Source: Anopheles merus (taxonomy: Eukaryota > Arthropoda > Insecta > Diptera > Culicidae). From it: a stretch of 64,000 nt of DNA. Shown piece by piece: positions 13,640-25,367 of the stretch. Position numbers and translations under genes: made by a program. How positions within the stretch are numbered: position 1 is the stretch's first letter; each line of letters starts with the position of its first letter. Below the pieces are notes generated by a model. It was not told where the DNA came from, did no database searches, and was given only the letters and a program-made list of their open reading frames with translations. The DNA is taken from assembly GCF_017562075.2 (NCBI RefSeq), contig NC_054083.1, positions 23,608,285 to 23,672,284 on the forward strand, written 5' to 3'.

Positions 13640-14195
13640 TACGGCAAATCTGATTCAGCTTCATGAATCGAATGAATCTTTGAAATGATTCAATGGCGCT
13701 GAATCTTGGTTGGAAAGATTCATAAATCTCTAAATATTCATGAATCTCAAAAGAGTAATATACCTCGAAAGATTCATAGAGCTTGAGCTTCTCTTTATTC
13801 TTCTTCTTGGTGTAACAACCTAAATGGTCATGCCAGCCTATACAGGCATTCGAGACTTAGCAACCAGCCGAGGAGATGGTCCATGCTAGAGTTACCCACG
13901 TCGTGTGAGTTAAGCACTATGGATCACGCAAATCCAATATTTTGAAAGTTATATAAATCTAACGATTCATGAACTCCTGGACACTTATAAATCTTCATGA
14001 CTCTTTATAGATTAATGAATCCTCCGATACATATGAATCTTCAAATACTTATCAATCGTCAAAGATAAATGAATCTTATTCTTATTGTCAAAGATACATG
14101 AATCTTGAAGATCACGAAATTCAATCATGTATCTTTAGATTCGATTCGAGATTCGCAGCACTGGAGATTCATATGAATGAATCTCAATGATAGAT
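13640..14195. repeat. Degenerate repeat array built on the palindrome GATTCATGAATC
   Basis: The words GATTCATGAATC, ATTCATGAATCT and AGATTCATAAATCTC return every ~14-20 bases with variable spacers, many ending in CTC or AAAG. GATTCATGAATC is its own reverse complement. The array is interrupted by a reverse-oriented SINE-like fragment (13,790-13,932). A second array of the same kind lies at 39,880-40,145, also directly after a SINE. Confidence 0.7.
13790..13932 (-). mobile_element. SINE-like fragment, reverse orientation (second tail type)
   Basis: Read on the minus strand it ends in GTTGTTACACCAAGAAGAAG, as the forward SINEs do, but the preceding block is CTCGAATGCCTGTATAGGCTGG, shared with the relics at 9,531 and 17,175. 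It sits inside the GATTCATGAATC array. Confidence 0.6.
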
Positions 14196-16979
14196 TCATG
14201 AAACCCAACACTACAAAGAGGTAGCTTGTAAAAGTAGCTAGTTAAAAGTAAGTCTTCAGAGTGGAATTAATTAAACGAACAAAAGTAATTCGTAACTGTT
14301 TAATAGTAACTAGTAGGTAACTAGTAAATATTAGTAACATTTTTCCGTTTCTTGTCGGAATTAAGATGAATTAAAAAGAGTAAAAGTGCTTATTTTTAAC
14401 TAGGAACGAGTAGCTAGTTACAAGTTACAGCAAATTCAAAAACTGATCAAATTGAATGGCAAAAACAACTAGTTAGTCTGAGTAATGTTGTGCTACTTAC
14501 TGATTTATAACTATGTAACTATGTATTTCAACCTGTTAGAGAAGATAATTTGCATCTCTAATGTATACAGACGGATTACAGACATTGACGTCATGATAAC
14601 TTGAAAATTTTAATCGTAATAGTCATGAAAAAAGACCCCTTAAATAATCATTTTTCCAAAACCGAGCAATCCGCTAGAAAAATCAATCATCTCTAATATA
14701 TCAAAACTGGAGATGAAAATCTGATCCTTTCGTATTTCTTACCAATTAAAACATCTTTAACACTCGTTTCAGCAAATTGATGCAAAAATTCGAACCCCAA
14801 GCGAACCCCACTGATTGTGTTGTCCTCCACCCAAGATTGACACACAAACACACACGGCACTCCACCAATCAAACGTCAGGCGTGGACCAAAGAGGCCGCT
14901 GCCAAGCCAGCCAAGCCTAGTTAAAGGCCTGGGAGTGTCGTCGATCTGTCCCTGCCGCTCCAGTACGGTAAGAATAATAAAATCCTACCCTGCTACTAGC
15001 TCCCTCCCAACAGACACACAAATGGCCCATTTATTTTTAATTGTCCACAATCACTTGACGTAGGGGTTGTTTTGTTTTGTTTTTTGCCAACTGGTACGGC
15101 AAAGAATGAAACGGCAAAAGAAGTTGGCAAAAGGTGATCCACGACTGGAGCCGCACAACAGTGTGAAGGGGAGGTTGGAGAGTGTGTTAAAATGCGCTGC
15201 ACGACAACCAGATGTGAAAATACGGTTAAAAAAACTGAGAGAATGAAAAGCAAAAAAAAAGCACAACCTTAAGAACATGTTCTTTGTGTGTTCAGGAAAA
15301 AAATGTTAAGAACTGTAACGACAATACACACGCACACCCATGAGCATTCTATTCCCCGTCCAAGATCCCATCGGTAGCAGGATGTTGGTGAATTGCACGA
15401 TCCACAAAGCAATTCTTGCGATCGTCTCCCGTTTTTTTTTTTTGCTTCTTTGTCGTGTGTGATCTCACCCGTTCGTCGCCTGGTTCCTCCAGCTCTCTCT
15501 CTCTTCACCTTCTTCTGCTACGCGCACACGAAGAACGGGGCGCAAGCATTCTATCAAAAAAGCAACAAAGCCCCTCTGCTCGCATCACGTTTCGAAACGA
15601 CCCGACACTTCTTTGCGAACCAAAACGAGAAAGAAAAATCGAGAGTGAAAGACGACCCGTCAACATCAACAGCAACAACAAAAAACCGGTCTTAGCAGAC
15701 ACGAAAAATGCGTAAATGCCGCGTCTTCGGAGTAGAAGAACAGTGTGACGGTTGGTTGGGGCCGGAGTTGTTGTATGTGTGTGTATGTGTTTGAGTATTA
15801 TTTTTTGTGCTCACCCCAGCCCCGCTTCTAACCCCTTCATAACCCAACAAACGCTTCTTTCGTTCTCTCTTTCTCTCTCTCTCTCCTTTTCGTTCCGTTC
15901 TTTCGATGCGTTTGCCGCGAGAGCCACACGCACTGCGCCCTCCCCCCCACGGCTCACTTCTTCGACCGTCCAGAAATGTAATTTTTTTTTTCGATTCGAT
16001 CGTTTGGCCGCCGTTTCCCGCTTGCTTTTTCCCATCCCCTTGCCCCTCCACACGCACCGTGTTCTACAGACTCTCTTCGATCTCTTGCCGCCCCTTACCA
16101 CCCACCGCCTACTTTGTTCGATATTTCTCCCCTTTGCTCGCGCTCTGTGTTTGTGTGCGTTCTGCTCGCTTTCCTTGTCGATCGCGTGCGTACCGTTGCG
16201 TTTGCATACACGCATGCCGCTTTTACAACGCAGTTCTTCCCCGCTTTTGCGTGTACGCACAAACAAACACACACACATACTAACACGCCTGACTGAGAGG
16301 CTGATGGTTCGCGGACGGTCTCGCTTACGCACCCGCGCCCCGATTGGAATGCGTGTTAGTAGGCCAAGGACGACGCGCTAGCACCGTTCGGCAAGAGGAG
16401 AGTCGCACACCAAAACCAGACACCACGGGGCGCGCACACACACCAGGCACGAAATCGATTTTACCGTTGGCCAGACCAGCGCCCAGGAGGAGCGCGGGGG
16501 GGGGTTAGGTGGGTGGTCAAGTTAGCACCCGAAATGTGAGATTCTCGCTCTCGCTTTCGCAGCCGGCCGCCGCTCGTTTCTTCTTTATTTACGCGCACAA
16601 TCTGCTCCTTGAAACTATATTATATTACAGTAGCGATTAAACGCTAACGGCTGGCGTGTGTTTGTTGAATTTTATTCGGTAAAATATACAATCAACGAAA
16701 ATATAAAACTGAAATCAACCACTGACACCAAATCACTTGAAGTAAATTTTAAATCGAAAAACTACACTAGAAAAAATTATATTTTTATTTAATTTTTATT
16801 GACTATTGTAGCTCATCATCGTTGGCCACACATACCGTCGTATTCAAAAGTATATGCAAGATAATTTCAAATGCATTTTATATCTTTAGGACGCGTGCAT
16901 AGGATATTTGAAAATACAACGCAAATTCCTGGTAAATTTTTACTGCAAGGGTTAAGAGAACTATTGATTCTGGAATTTT
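14196..16979. other. No gene recognised; includes a CpG- and TC-rich block at ~15.4-16.6 kb
   Basis: 14.2-14.8 kb is AT-rich and featureless. From ~15,400 to 16,580 the sequence becomes CpG-rich with runs of TCTCTC and CACACA and with long overlapping frames on both strands (for example 15,752-16,381 plus). The encoded proteins are low-complexity and share nothing with known families. The composition resembles an insect 5' UTR or promoter block, but I find no TATA box or exon that proves it. Confidence 0.4.
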
Positions 16980-17160
16980 AGACAACTCATACTGATGATA
17001 GAACTGATTCCTTTAACTGGTACTGACACCATACCGTGGAATTGATCCCAATCCCATAACGGTCATGGAATTGATGAATTGGAGTCCTGTAACTGCTCCA
17101 AAAGCCGTACCGGTCATGGAATTTATCCCAGATCCATCCATAACAGAACTTACACCGAAT
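16980..17160. repeat. Short array of the ~29 bp CATACCG/GAACTGATCC degenerate repeat
   Basis: Units such as GAACTGATTCC, CATACCGTGGAATTGATCCC and CATAACGGTCATGGAATTGAT repeat at the same ~29-30 base spacing as at 4,870-6,109. It ends directly at a SINE relic. Confidence 0.6.
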
Positions 17161-17174
17161 GTTTACCGGTCTTT

Positions 17175-17345
17175 TTTCCATCGGCACTATCGTCAACTCG
17201 GACGACTTAACAACATGCATGTCCTGGGTGGAAGCCTCGCATGGACCGTCGCTTTCAGTAAAGATTGACTATCAGGCTGCGTTTTACTTAGTAAGTCTCC
17301 ATATAGGCCGGTATAGGCCGGTATGAACTGTTTTAACAGTAACTG
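17175..17345 (+). mobile_element. Diverged SINE relic (second tail type)
   Basis: It keeps ATCGTCAACTCGGACGACTT, AACAACATGCATGTCC, the box-B position as GGTGGAAGCC, the GACTATCAGGCTG block and a doubled ATAGGCCGGT tail. It lies flush with the preceding degenerate array. Confidence 0.6.
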
Positions 17346-17679
17346 TTTTGTAGAAATGTTTCCGCGACATTTTCATACAAGGACCTATAGTGGAGTCAAC
17401 CTAAAGGGGGAAAACTTTTTTCAGGTTTTCAGGTTTCCTTAACAGTTTCTATGATCACTTTTTGGAAAAAAATCCTCATACGTCGTAAATGACAGTTTTA
17501 GTTTCAGCAAAAAAAAAGCATCCAAGTAACCGCTAATTAGCCTTTACTAGAATTTTACAATAGAGAAGGGATACTTGACAAAACTGACACGCAACGTTTG
17601 TTCAAACTACTGCGTTTAGGTGAAAATATTGTATTTTTAGAATAAACACTCTTCAATTTTCTTTTCAGAAACCATCATT

Positions 17680-18223
17680 GGGGCCCTTTACGATTCTAGC
17701 CAGTTTTTTGTATGGAGTTGGACAGTTGGAGGCTGAAATCATGTAAACACTCCATACAAAACCACACATAAAACTAGCCTGCAATTTTCAGTCTAGATTT
17801 TTCGAGCCTCAAAGCTAGAATTAGATTCGAGTACCTGCTCGAAAAATGGCTAAACAAGGTGGTGTTTACATTTATCCCAAGGTGCATTCAAGAGACCTGG
17901 TGATGGAATCCATATTCAAAGTGTATGTAATCCTGGTGGTCTCATAGCATATTTGTTATAACCTAATTTGAATGTCACTTTTTGAAAGGACGGGTGAAAA
18001 CTTTTGTTCAAACAAGCTTTCTGGAGGCTAGGCGAATACACAAAACACTCTTAAAACCTTCATTCAGAAACAGAAGCGATAAAAATCAGCCTTCTAAATT
18101 CATACACGTTGGGAGAAACCCACCTGTATATTATATCCACTTTGATAGCTGCTCGAAAACTGCTATAAAACGCAAAAAGCTGACAGGGAAAAATTTCAGC
18201 CTACGAACTTAAGACGGGGCCCC
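17680..18223 (+). mobile_element. Copy B of the ~0.54 kb inverted-repeat element (GGGGCCC ends)
   Basis: The left end is GGGGCCCTTTACGATTC and the right end in reverse complement is GGGGCCCCGTCTTAAG. ATT lies outside each end, a possible 3-bp duplication. The interior (17,688-18,056) aligns in reverse complement with 1-371. No transposase frame is present. I do not recognise the superfamily from these ends. Confidence 0.6.
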
Positions 18224-18802
18224 ATTGTTTGATAATGATGTTGACATTATTTCCTACAAATGATACTAATCATGTAAGATGTATAACTGTTTTTTTTTAC
18301 ACATTTATATCCCTCAATGTAATTAGTATACAGCGAAACTAGCTTTTTAAACAGCTTAAACATGACGTTAGTTATAATTAAATAGTTTTGCAAATAGTTT
18401 TGCAAATAGTTTCAATTCTGTTTTCTTTTACTTGCAGTTGAAAATGTTATGTTGTTTGTTGTTTTATGCTCGTTTTAAAAGCTCTCCAAAATAAAAGCTT
18501 ATGAAAGTTATATTTTGTTTCAACAAAATGGAGAAGCCTGGTATTTCAAAACATTTAAAGATAATTTATTATGAAGTAGGCATGAACTGCAAAAAAAAAA
18601 AAAACAAAAATAAATGACCCAAACAATTGAACTACATTTAAATAGCGCCCCTAAAATTGGTAAATCCAAACCCACAACCGCTAGAATCGATTGGCATTAT
18701 TAAGCATGCTAAATACCACCCAATTAACGTCTGGCTCCGCGCGCGTGTGTGAAGACTCCAAATGCTTCAGTTCACCGCAATAGCTGCATTAAGCCGTCCG
18801 CC

Positions 18803-18803
<1 letters not shown>

Positions 18804-18840
<37 letters not shown>
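18804..18840 (+). repeat. (CA)n microsatellite
   Basis: An uninterrupted CA dinucleotide run. Confidence 0.95.
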
Positions 18841-18845
<5 letters not shown>

Positions 18846-19298
18846 ACATGGTAAGGCAAAGCGGAATCGTAGCGTTACAGGAATGTGGAGCACGATCAAT
18901 AAAAAGTGCATTACTAACGCTGCAGCAAACGCTTCCCTTACCGTACGCGCCGCTAACCCAAAACCCTCCCTTTTCCTGCACTTTCTAGCATCCTGCTGTA
19001 TGCAAGCACACACACACGCTCACACACATGCACCATCAGGCACACTCTTTTGATGCAGAAATGCATCGGGGGCCCACTGCTTTTGGTACGGCAGAAATCA
19101 GCTTCAAAATTGCTCCAAATCGTCGACAGGCCCTTTTTACGACGCGGCACGTACATAAGCGTCCGTGCACTTGAGTCCACCGCACTACACCCCTCCTCCT
19201 CCTTCGCGCTCTCCGCTAGGCTAGGCCCATCTTCCTAAGGTGTTGTGTGTTTGTACCGCTCGAGCTAGTTGATAAACTTAGTTGAAAATAGAACGCCG

Positions 19299-19300
<2 letters not shown>

Positions 19301-19331
<31 letters not shown>
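19301..19331 (+). repeat. (CTG)n trinucleotide repeat in non-coding DNA
   Basis: About ten CTG units followed by CTACTACTGC. It is not within a supported coding frame. Confidence 0.9.
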
Positions 19332-19332
<1 letters not shown>

Positions 19333-21427
19333 ACTACTGCAACCATGACCTAGTTCTAGAAAAACCTACGTAAACGAGTACTCCTCATCACACACTCACA
19401 CATGCACACGGTGTGATGCGTTGTAAGTATCGCGATGTACTTACGCGATGCAACTCAAACGCAAACACACACAGCCGACCAACCGAAGAAAACGAGGCTA
19501 TACCGAGCCAAGCAAAGATTAGCCGCTATGTTTGTGTGTGTGTGTGCGGCAATATAGAAGCTAGTATGGGGGCTTGTGCATTTCGGAGCGGTACACCTGA
19601 GTTTCGAGAGGGTAGCTGACGATTTCCCCTACACGACTCCGTGGTGCGCTCATTTTCCGACCGAAGGCACTCACAGATGGGTAAGCGTGAGCAAGAGTCC
19701 TTTATAGGAGAAGAAATTTCTCCCAAAGAGGAGAGCTCCAAGCAAGCAATGTAATTGCCAATGTATCGACAAATCGGGCAAATGTATCGGTGTGTGCGTG
19801 TGTGGCACACATTTTAAAATGCTTTGTTTTGGTACTTTAATACGAATTTATTTAAAAGCTCTAAATTTGTGTTGATTCCTGGAAAAGGTTTAAAACCTTT
19901 CATTACTGAAACAGTCAACAACTAGGTTTGTGGAGAATCATGCAAATTGCTGATCTATGTTCTACTACCACACCCATTTTCCTGCATAATTACGCTTTCC
20001 TTTTCCATGGCCTACCATGCGCCTCCACCGAATCCGAATATTCTAACGATACAGACAACGGAAGGCTTGTGGGGTGGAAAAAGCAAATCCCTCCCCCACG
20101 CCGGTCCAATCAGTGGATATATCTTACCGAGTAATTGATGCCTTCTTACTTTCTGTCTCTTCCTACCCCGTTTTCCGACACATCAACAGTTCAAGCAAAT
20201 AATGTCATACATCACGCAGTCCAATTTAGGTCACCGATAGATTTGTCCCTCGGGGACGGGGTGAATGGGGGAAAGGCTGAACCGTGCCAGTTCCTGCCAA
20301 TACACAATCATGCTTCACCACATCATACTTTCCCTGCTCCCAAGCTGGTGATTATCATTAAAATTTAACATGATGTATTACACCTGCCCGTACCAGCGCC
20401 CCCAATCGTACTCTAATCCGGCGGGCGCTTGGCAGAAAGAGTACACAATAAATAACTTCGGTAGCGCGCCATGCACGTGCTGTCACACATTCCGGGTTTC
20501 CCGCGCAGGAGAAGAGGTAGTAGCACTCACCAGCCTCCCCGGTATGAATCCTGACAACGGTGTGGTAGTGGTGGTGACACGGCTCCACCGGTCAACCGGT
20601 CGCAGGATGGTTTACATCTGGCAGATTCGTTACTAGTTCACGGTTACGAGGTGACCCACTAACACCGATAGTGCTGCTGCTGCCGTTACGGGCAGTACCG
20701 CTCGTGTGCTGCCGCTTTAATGCGGCTGTGCGACCCTGTGTATGGATTTTTCACTCAGCCCGGCAGCGTGTAGCAGGGAAAGGCTTAAGCGAAACACCAA
20801 AACGGAAGGATTTGAGCTCGGCAGGAGGGTTAGTACAGTAACGCAATCAGCGCAATACAATTGAAACCCCGCGAACGGAGCCACAACGACCCAGCGTAAT
20901 GGTTGCAAATGGTTCGCATTAGCATAAAACACTGCCACGGCTGATTTGCTTCACACCTGATGGAATTAATTGTACACTGCTGCAAGTGAATTTGTATGAC
21001 ACAGAGAGAGAGGAGACAGAGAGAAAGAGAGAGAGAGAGAGAAAGAGAGAGAGAGGAAAAACGATACCTCTTCCTTGGACGAAATATTCAAACATTTATG
21101 CTATTTGGCATCAATTTGATCGTTTGGAAACACATTTTATGAAATGTATTGCTCAAATGAACATTTGGAAGAAATAAAAGGAGTTCGATTTCGTGATTGG
21201 ATTTAGATTTTTTGTAAAACAACATTTGGTGCTGCTGCTAAGTTCATACAAAAGCTATTAAAGCAATTATAAACTCTTTAATTGCTTCATAGACAAAGCT
21301 CACTATACATCGATACAAATTTTTATTTTGCCCCTTCCTTATCGATGAAGAATGTAACACAAAATGAGAATTGTTCCTCCAGCTCCATTGGAAACGCTTC
21401 AGCACAACGAGAGAAACGCTTTACTGC

Positions 21428-21442
21428 AGCGCCACCTAGGCG
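21428..21442 (-). promoter_or_regulatory. CTCF-like motif
   Basis: On the minus strand it reads CGCCTAGGTGGCGCT, close to the insect CTCF core AGGTGGCGC as I know it. It is a motif match only. Confidence 0.35.
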
Positions 21443-24400
21443 AAACGGCATAAACTAGAAGCGAGTACACGAACCGTTCGCTCGCAGTAACAGCACCATG
21501 GTGGAGAACATGGTAACAGTTGAACTATTTTGTTTTTTTTTTAATATTTCTAGTTCATGTAGGACAGTTTTGGGAGGTTTTCTTGATTCTTTACTAGAAA
21601 TTTAACTCTAATAAAGCTTTATAAAGTCTCCATTTTATTTTTTATTAAAAAAAGTATTGCATTTTTAACACATTTTGTTGAATTAAGCGTGTTATAGCAT
21701 TATGTTCTATAAAAAAAGTCATATGTAAACTGCTCAACAATTTTGCTATTCATGAAATTTCCAGAAAAAAAGATTACGATTCACAACATTCTTCAACCAA
21801 TTTACTAGTCTGCTCACACACAGAAATCCCGCGCTGTGCCGCCCCACACAGCAAATAAAATCATTCCGCTACGGGTCGCCCATCAACCACTACACGCTTG
21901 AAGCAGGTTGCCCTAGGCAGTGTGGGGTAGGAGGGAAACGGTAGCGTAGAGTGCGCTTAGGACAAAAAAACGCTAGGTAAAGGTTTGTTGTTTCTCTGAG
22001 CTCTCGGCTCACTGTGTGTGCCATGACTAGCATCACTGCGCCGCCAATCTGTACGGAGGAAATAACAACCGCAAAGACAACAATCGCGAGTTGGAAAAGC
22101 CACCCCTAATCACCGCGGCTAGTGGACGTTTTTGTGCGCTCGTGTCGCACGAGAAAATAGTGTGCCACCGCCTCGGGGTGAGCGTATGAGTGTAGTAACT
22201 TCCCCACTGTTGGTGGTAGTCATCGTCGCAGCATCGACGCTGCCCCAAGCGCTGCGGCTTCTCAGCGCTGGTGCACAACAACCGATTGCCGGCTAGGAGC
22301 TGTTCTCTAGCAAGATTGTTTTATTTTTATTATTGCGTTGCTAATTCATCGAAATGAGTATCTAATGGTTATTTGTTTAGGTAAATCATCACCTCTAATG
22401 TAATACAACTAAGAACAAGGTGTCCGAATGCCTAGCAATGTATAGTGTTGATGTGTGTCTTGCTTACGAAATAGAGTCAGGCCGACCTCACACTTACTAA
22501 AACAGTTTATCACTATGGACTAAATCAGAGAGGAAGTAGATTCATTGGTCAAAAAATAAAAAAAATAAAAATAAATAGTTTAACTATTACATTTCAACAT
22601 GCACCTACATTTTAAGTATTTTCTTCGGGAATAAGAAGGCCTTCACATCTCAATCGCATTAAAATCAAATGCAGACAACGATATGAATGTGTGCTTGCAT
22701 CTGTTTACATATTGCTGCAGCCTGCGCATCACTGTGCAAAATCTTACACCCTATCGTTTCGTTTTAGCGTACCACACTCCATTTTTTGACCAAACAACAC
22801 GCACAGACTCTAGTAGCTCTATTTGGTGGTAGTGGTGGTGGTGGTGGTGCGAACCCAACTGCGGGGTACGCGTTGTTGCGAACGAGGAAGAGAGAGCCTG
22901 AAGACTTGCGAAGAAGCATTGGACCGCGAAACAAACCGGCAAACAGCTACCGGTTCACCTTGAAAATCAAGCCGCGCTAGAAGCTGGGTAAAGGGTAGAC
23001 CGACAGGCATTGTAGGGTAGGACTTGAAGCAAAGCAAGACACCCCATCGAGACGTGTTTGCTGTTGCTGCTGCTGCTGCTGCTGAAGAACGGTGCTCTCT
23101 CTGATTGTATAAAAAAAAACAACTCAGCTCTGGTTGCATCCGCACTGGATGATATTTGTGGCTCATAAAACGGGTAACAGTCTAATAAAACTGGAAATTT
23201 TACAAGTGCTACCAGCTTTTTCTTGTCTACATCCTTCCTCTACATTGCATTGCATAATTTCAATATCCAACGTATGCTGTAAGATCCTCTCTTCCAGCTG
23301 GGCGACACATAGCGCGCACAAGTCGTTTCAGACGTTTTCCATATCTAAGCCTCTCGGGATCAACAGACGCTTGCATCGGAGTTTGAAAATGCATTCACCG
23401 GCAAAACAACAACCGTATTGTCAATGCAGGTCCATTGTCTCCCGTCTCCGGCATATGCATACCAAATGTGGGGTGGAGATGTTGTCGTCGCCAAGGATCA
23501 CACCGCAGAGCCAACGCCTAATGCACATTCAATGCGAGCGAACGGCAATAAAAGGACGCTTGCAGAGAGCTTTACCTAGAGATAAAATGGGTTTTAACTT
23601 AAGTGAAAGAAGTTGACAATTTTGCAACACAACATGATGATTGCCAAACATTATTTACATGTTTTTAGAGAACTATACTAGTTATAGTTATAGTTATAAT
23701 TTACCAAACTAAGGATGTAATATTCGTTACATTCTCGTTAGACAGCAACCATTTTGCTTTCTTTTACGCTATATATATCATAAAATGTCATCAAATGGTT
23801 TACATAACGCTACATTCGTTAATGTCCCTTGGGCACGGCATCCCTTCCCTTGGATCGAGCGGCAGCGCCGGCAGCCGTGCAAGGGATGGAATACCATTAT
23901 TTAAAGCAGGTCCCCTCCCTTCCCTGCCACCCAACCCTTCGTGTGAGTAGTTTATTTTCGTCAGTAGTATCGATTTATTGTACCATCCTCGAATCGGAAA
24001 AGCAAAAGCTACACTTTCTAGTCGCTTTTCAGCTTATTTTGTCATCGAAATGAGGCAAACAGTCGTGATTGAAGTAGTTGTTCTAAAGCCTCGAATGCTT
24101 GCAATAGAAAATCTTATTTTAGTTTTACTTTTCCTCCAATTATAAAAAACGGAAAAACAACAAACGAAAACAAAAAAGAGGTTCGCAAAGAAAACTCCCC
24201 ACAAACAAGAAATCGCGCCCCAATCCGTAGCGTAGTTTGGTTCTATGTTTTGATTCCCCCATTTCTGCTCATAGCGCCGTTAATTTTATGTTCCTTACAC
24301 ATTACCTCACTCCCTGCATTACCCCACTACAAAAGCCTGGTGCGACCCGGAAGTTGGCAAAGATCGATCCAGCTTCATTTATTGCTGTAGTCTTTGGCCT

Positions 24401-25367
24401 CATACATTTCTCACTACTGTGTCTTGGTGTGTTTGTATGCTCTTTCATGCCACATTTACACCAGTCTGTGTGTATGTGTGTGTTAGTTTTTTTCTCTTCT
24501 TTTGATCGCTAAGAAATTGCCTACAAATCTTCCTTCCAGGAACCGAAACAAAGCGCGAAGATGTAGTAGGCACCCTCCGTTCCATTCATTCTAACGAAAG
24601 CCATCAGCATAGCGGATCGCGCGAACTCGCCGCCGGCTCGCAGAATGCGCGAACGAACGCTACGACGAGGGGAGAAACACGGCGTGTTTGCGCGTAACCA
24701 ATAAAAAATTGAGGGGGAAAAACCGGTCCCGGTTCTTGAGAAACCGGCCCGACGAAAGTGAATTCCTGCCTGCTCAACGCGTGCTTGTGCAGTCATCAGA
24801 AATGCCGAAAGCGAAACAAGGAAGTGGTGGTTTTAGGTTTGGGATCGCACAAACAAAGCGCCAGCAACCACCCGGAAGGGGAGATGCACGTGAAGATCCC
24901 CACATACAGGCACACAACTACACACACACAGATGCGCGCATCCGTGTATAAAAAAAAGGAAGCGGAGACTTCTTTCCTAGCAATTAGATGAGAATTATGG
25001 CAGGAAGTGGAACGAACGCTATTTACATGTAAAATCGATTATGATCTGGAGTGTTCAGCGATAGGCTTCCTTTTTTTTGCTTTAATTTATTCGATATAAG
25101 GCAAGACAGCTAACAAATCAATACAATTAAAGAAGGAGGGAATTAAGATAGAAAACCAATGAGCAATGCTAAATATTGAGATTAGCAACAGCAGTAGACG
25201 AGACCCTGAACCACTAAATAGGGTTTCAAATCACTATGATAATAATGAAATAATTTCAAAAATCTCACACGATCTAAAACTAAGAAAAATAATGGCTTTT
25301 GTAACCATTACAGCGCAAACTTTCGATCGGTTTTTGGAAACTATTATGACCGAAATCTTTGCCTGAC

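Noticed and set aside
15752..16381. 209-codon plus-strand frame and a 173-codon minus-strand frame over the same bases
   Set aside because: Both are Ser/Arg/Leu simple-composition products of a TC- and CpG-rich block with no family features.
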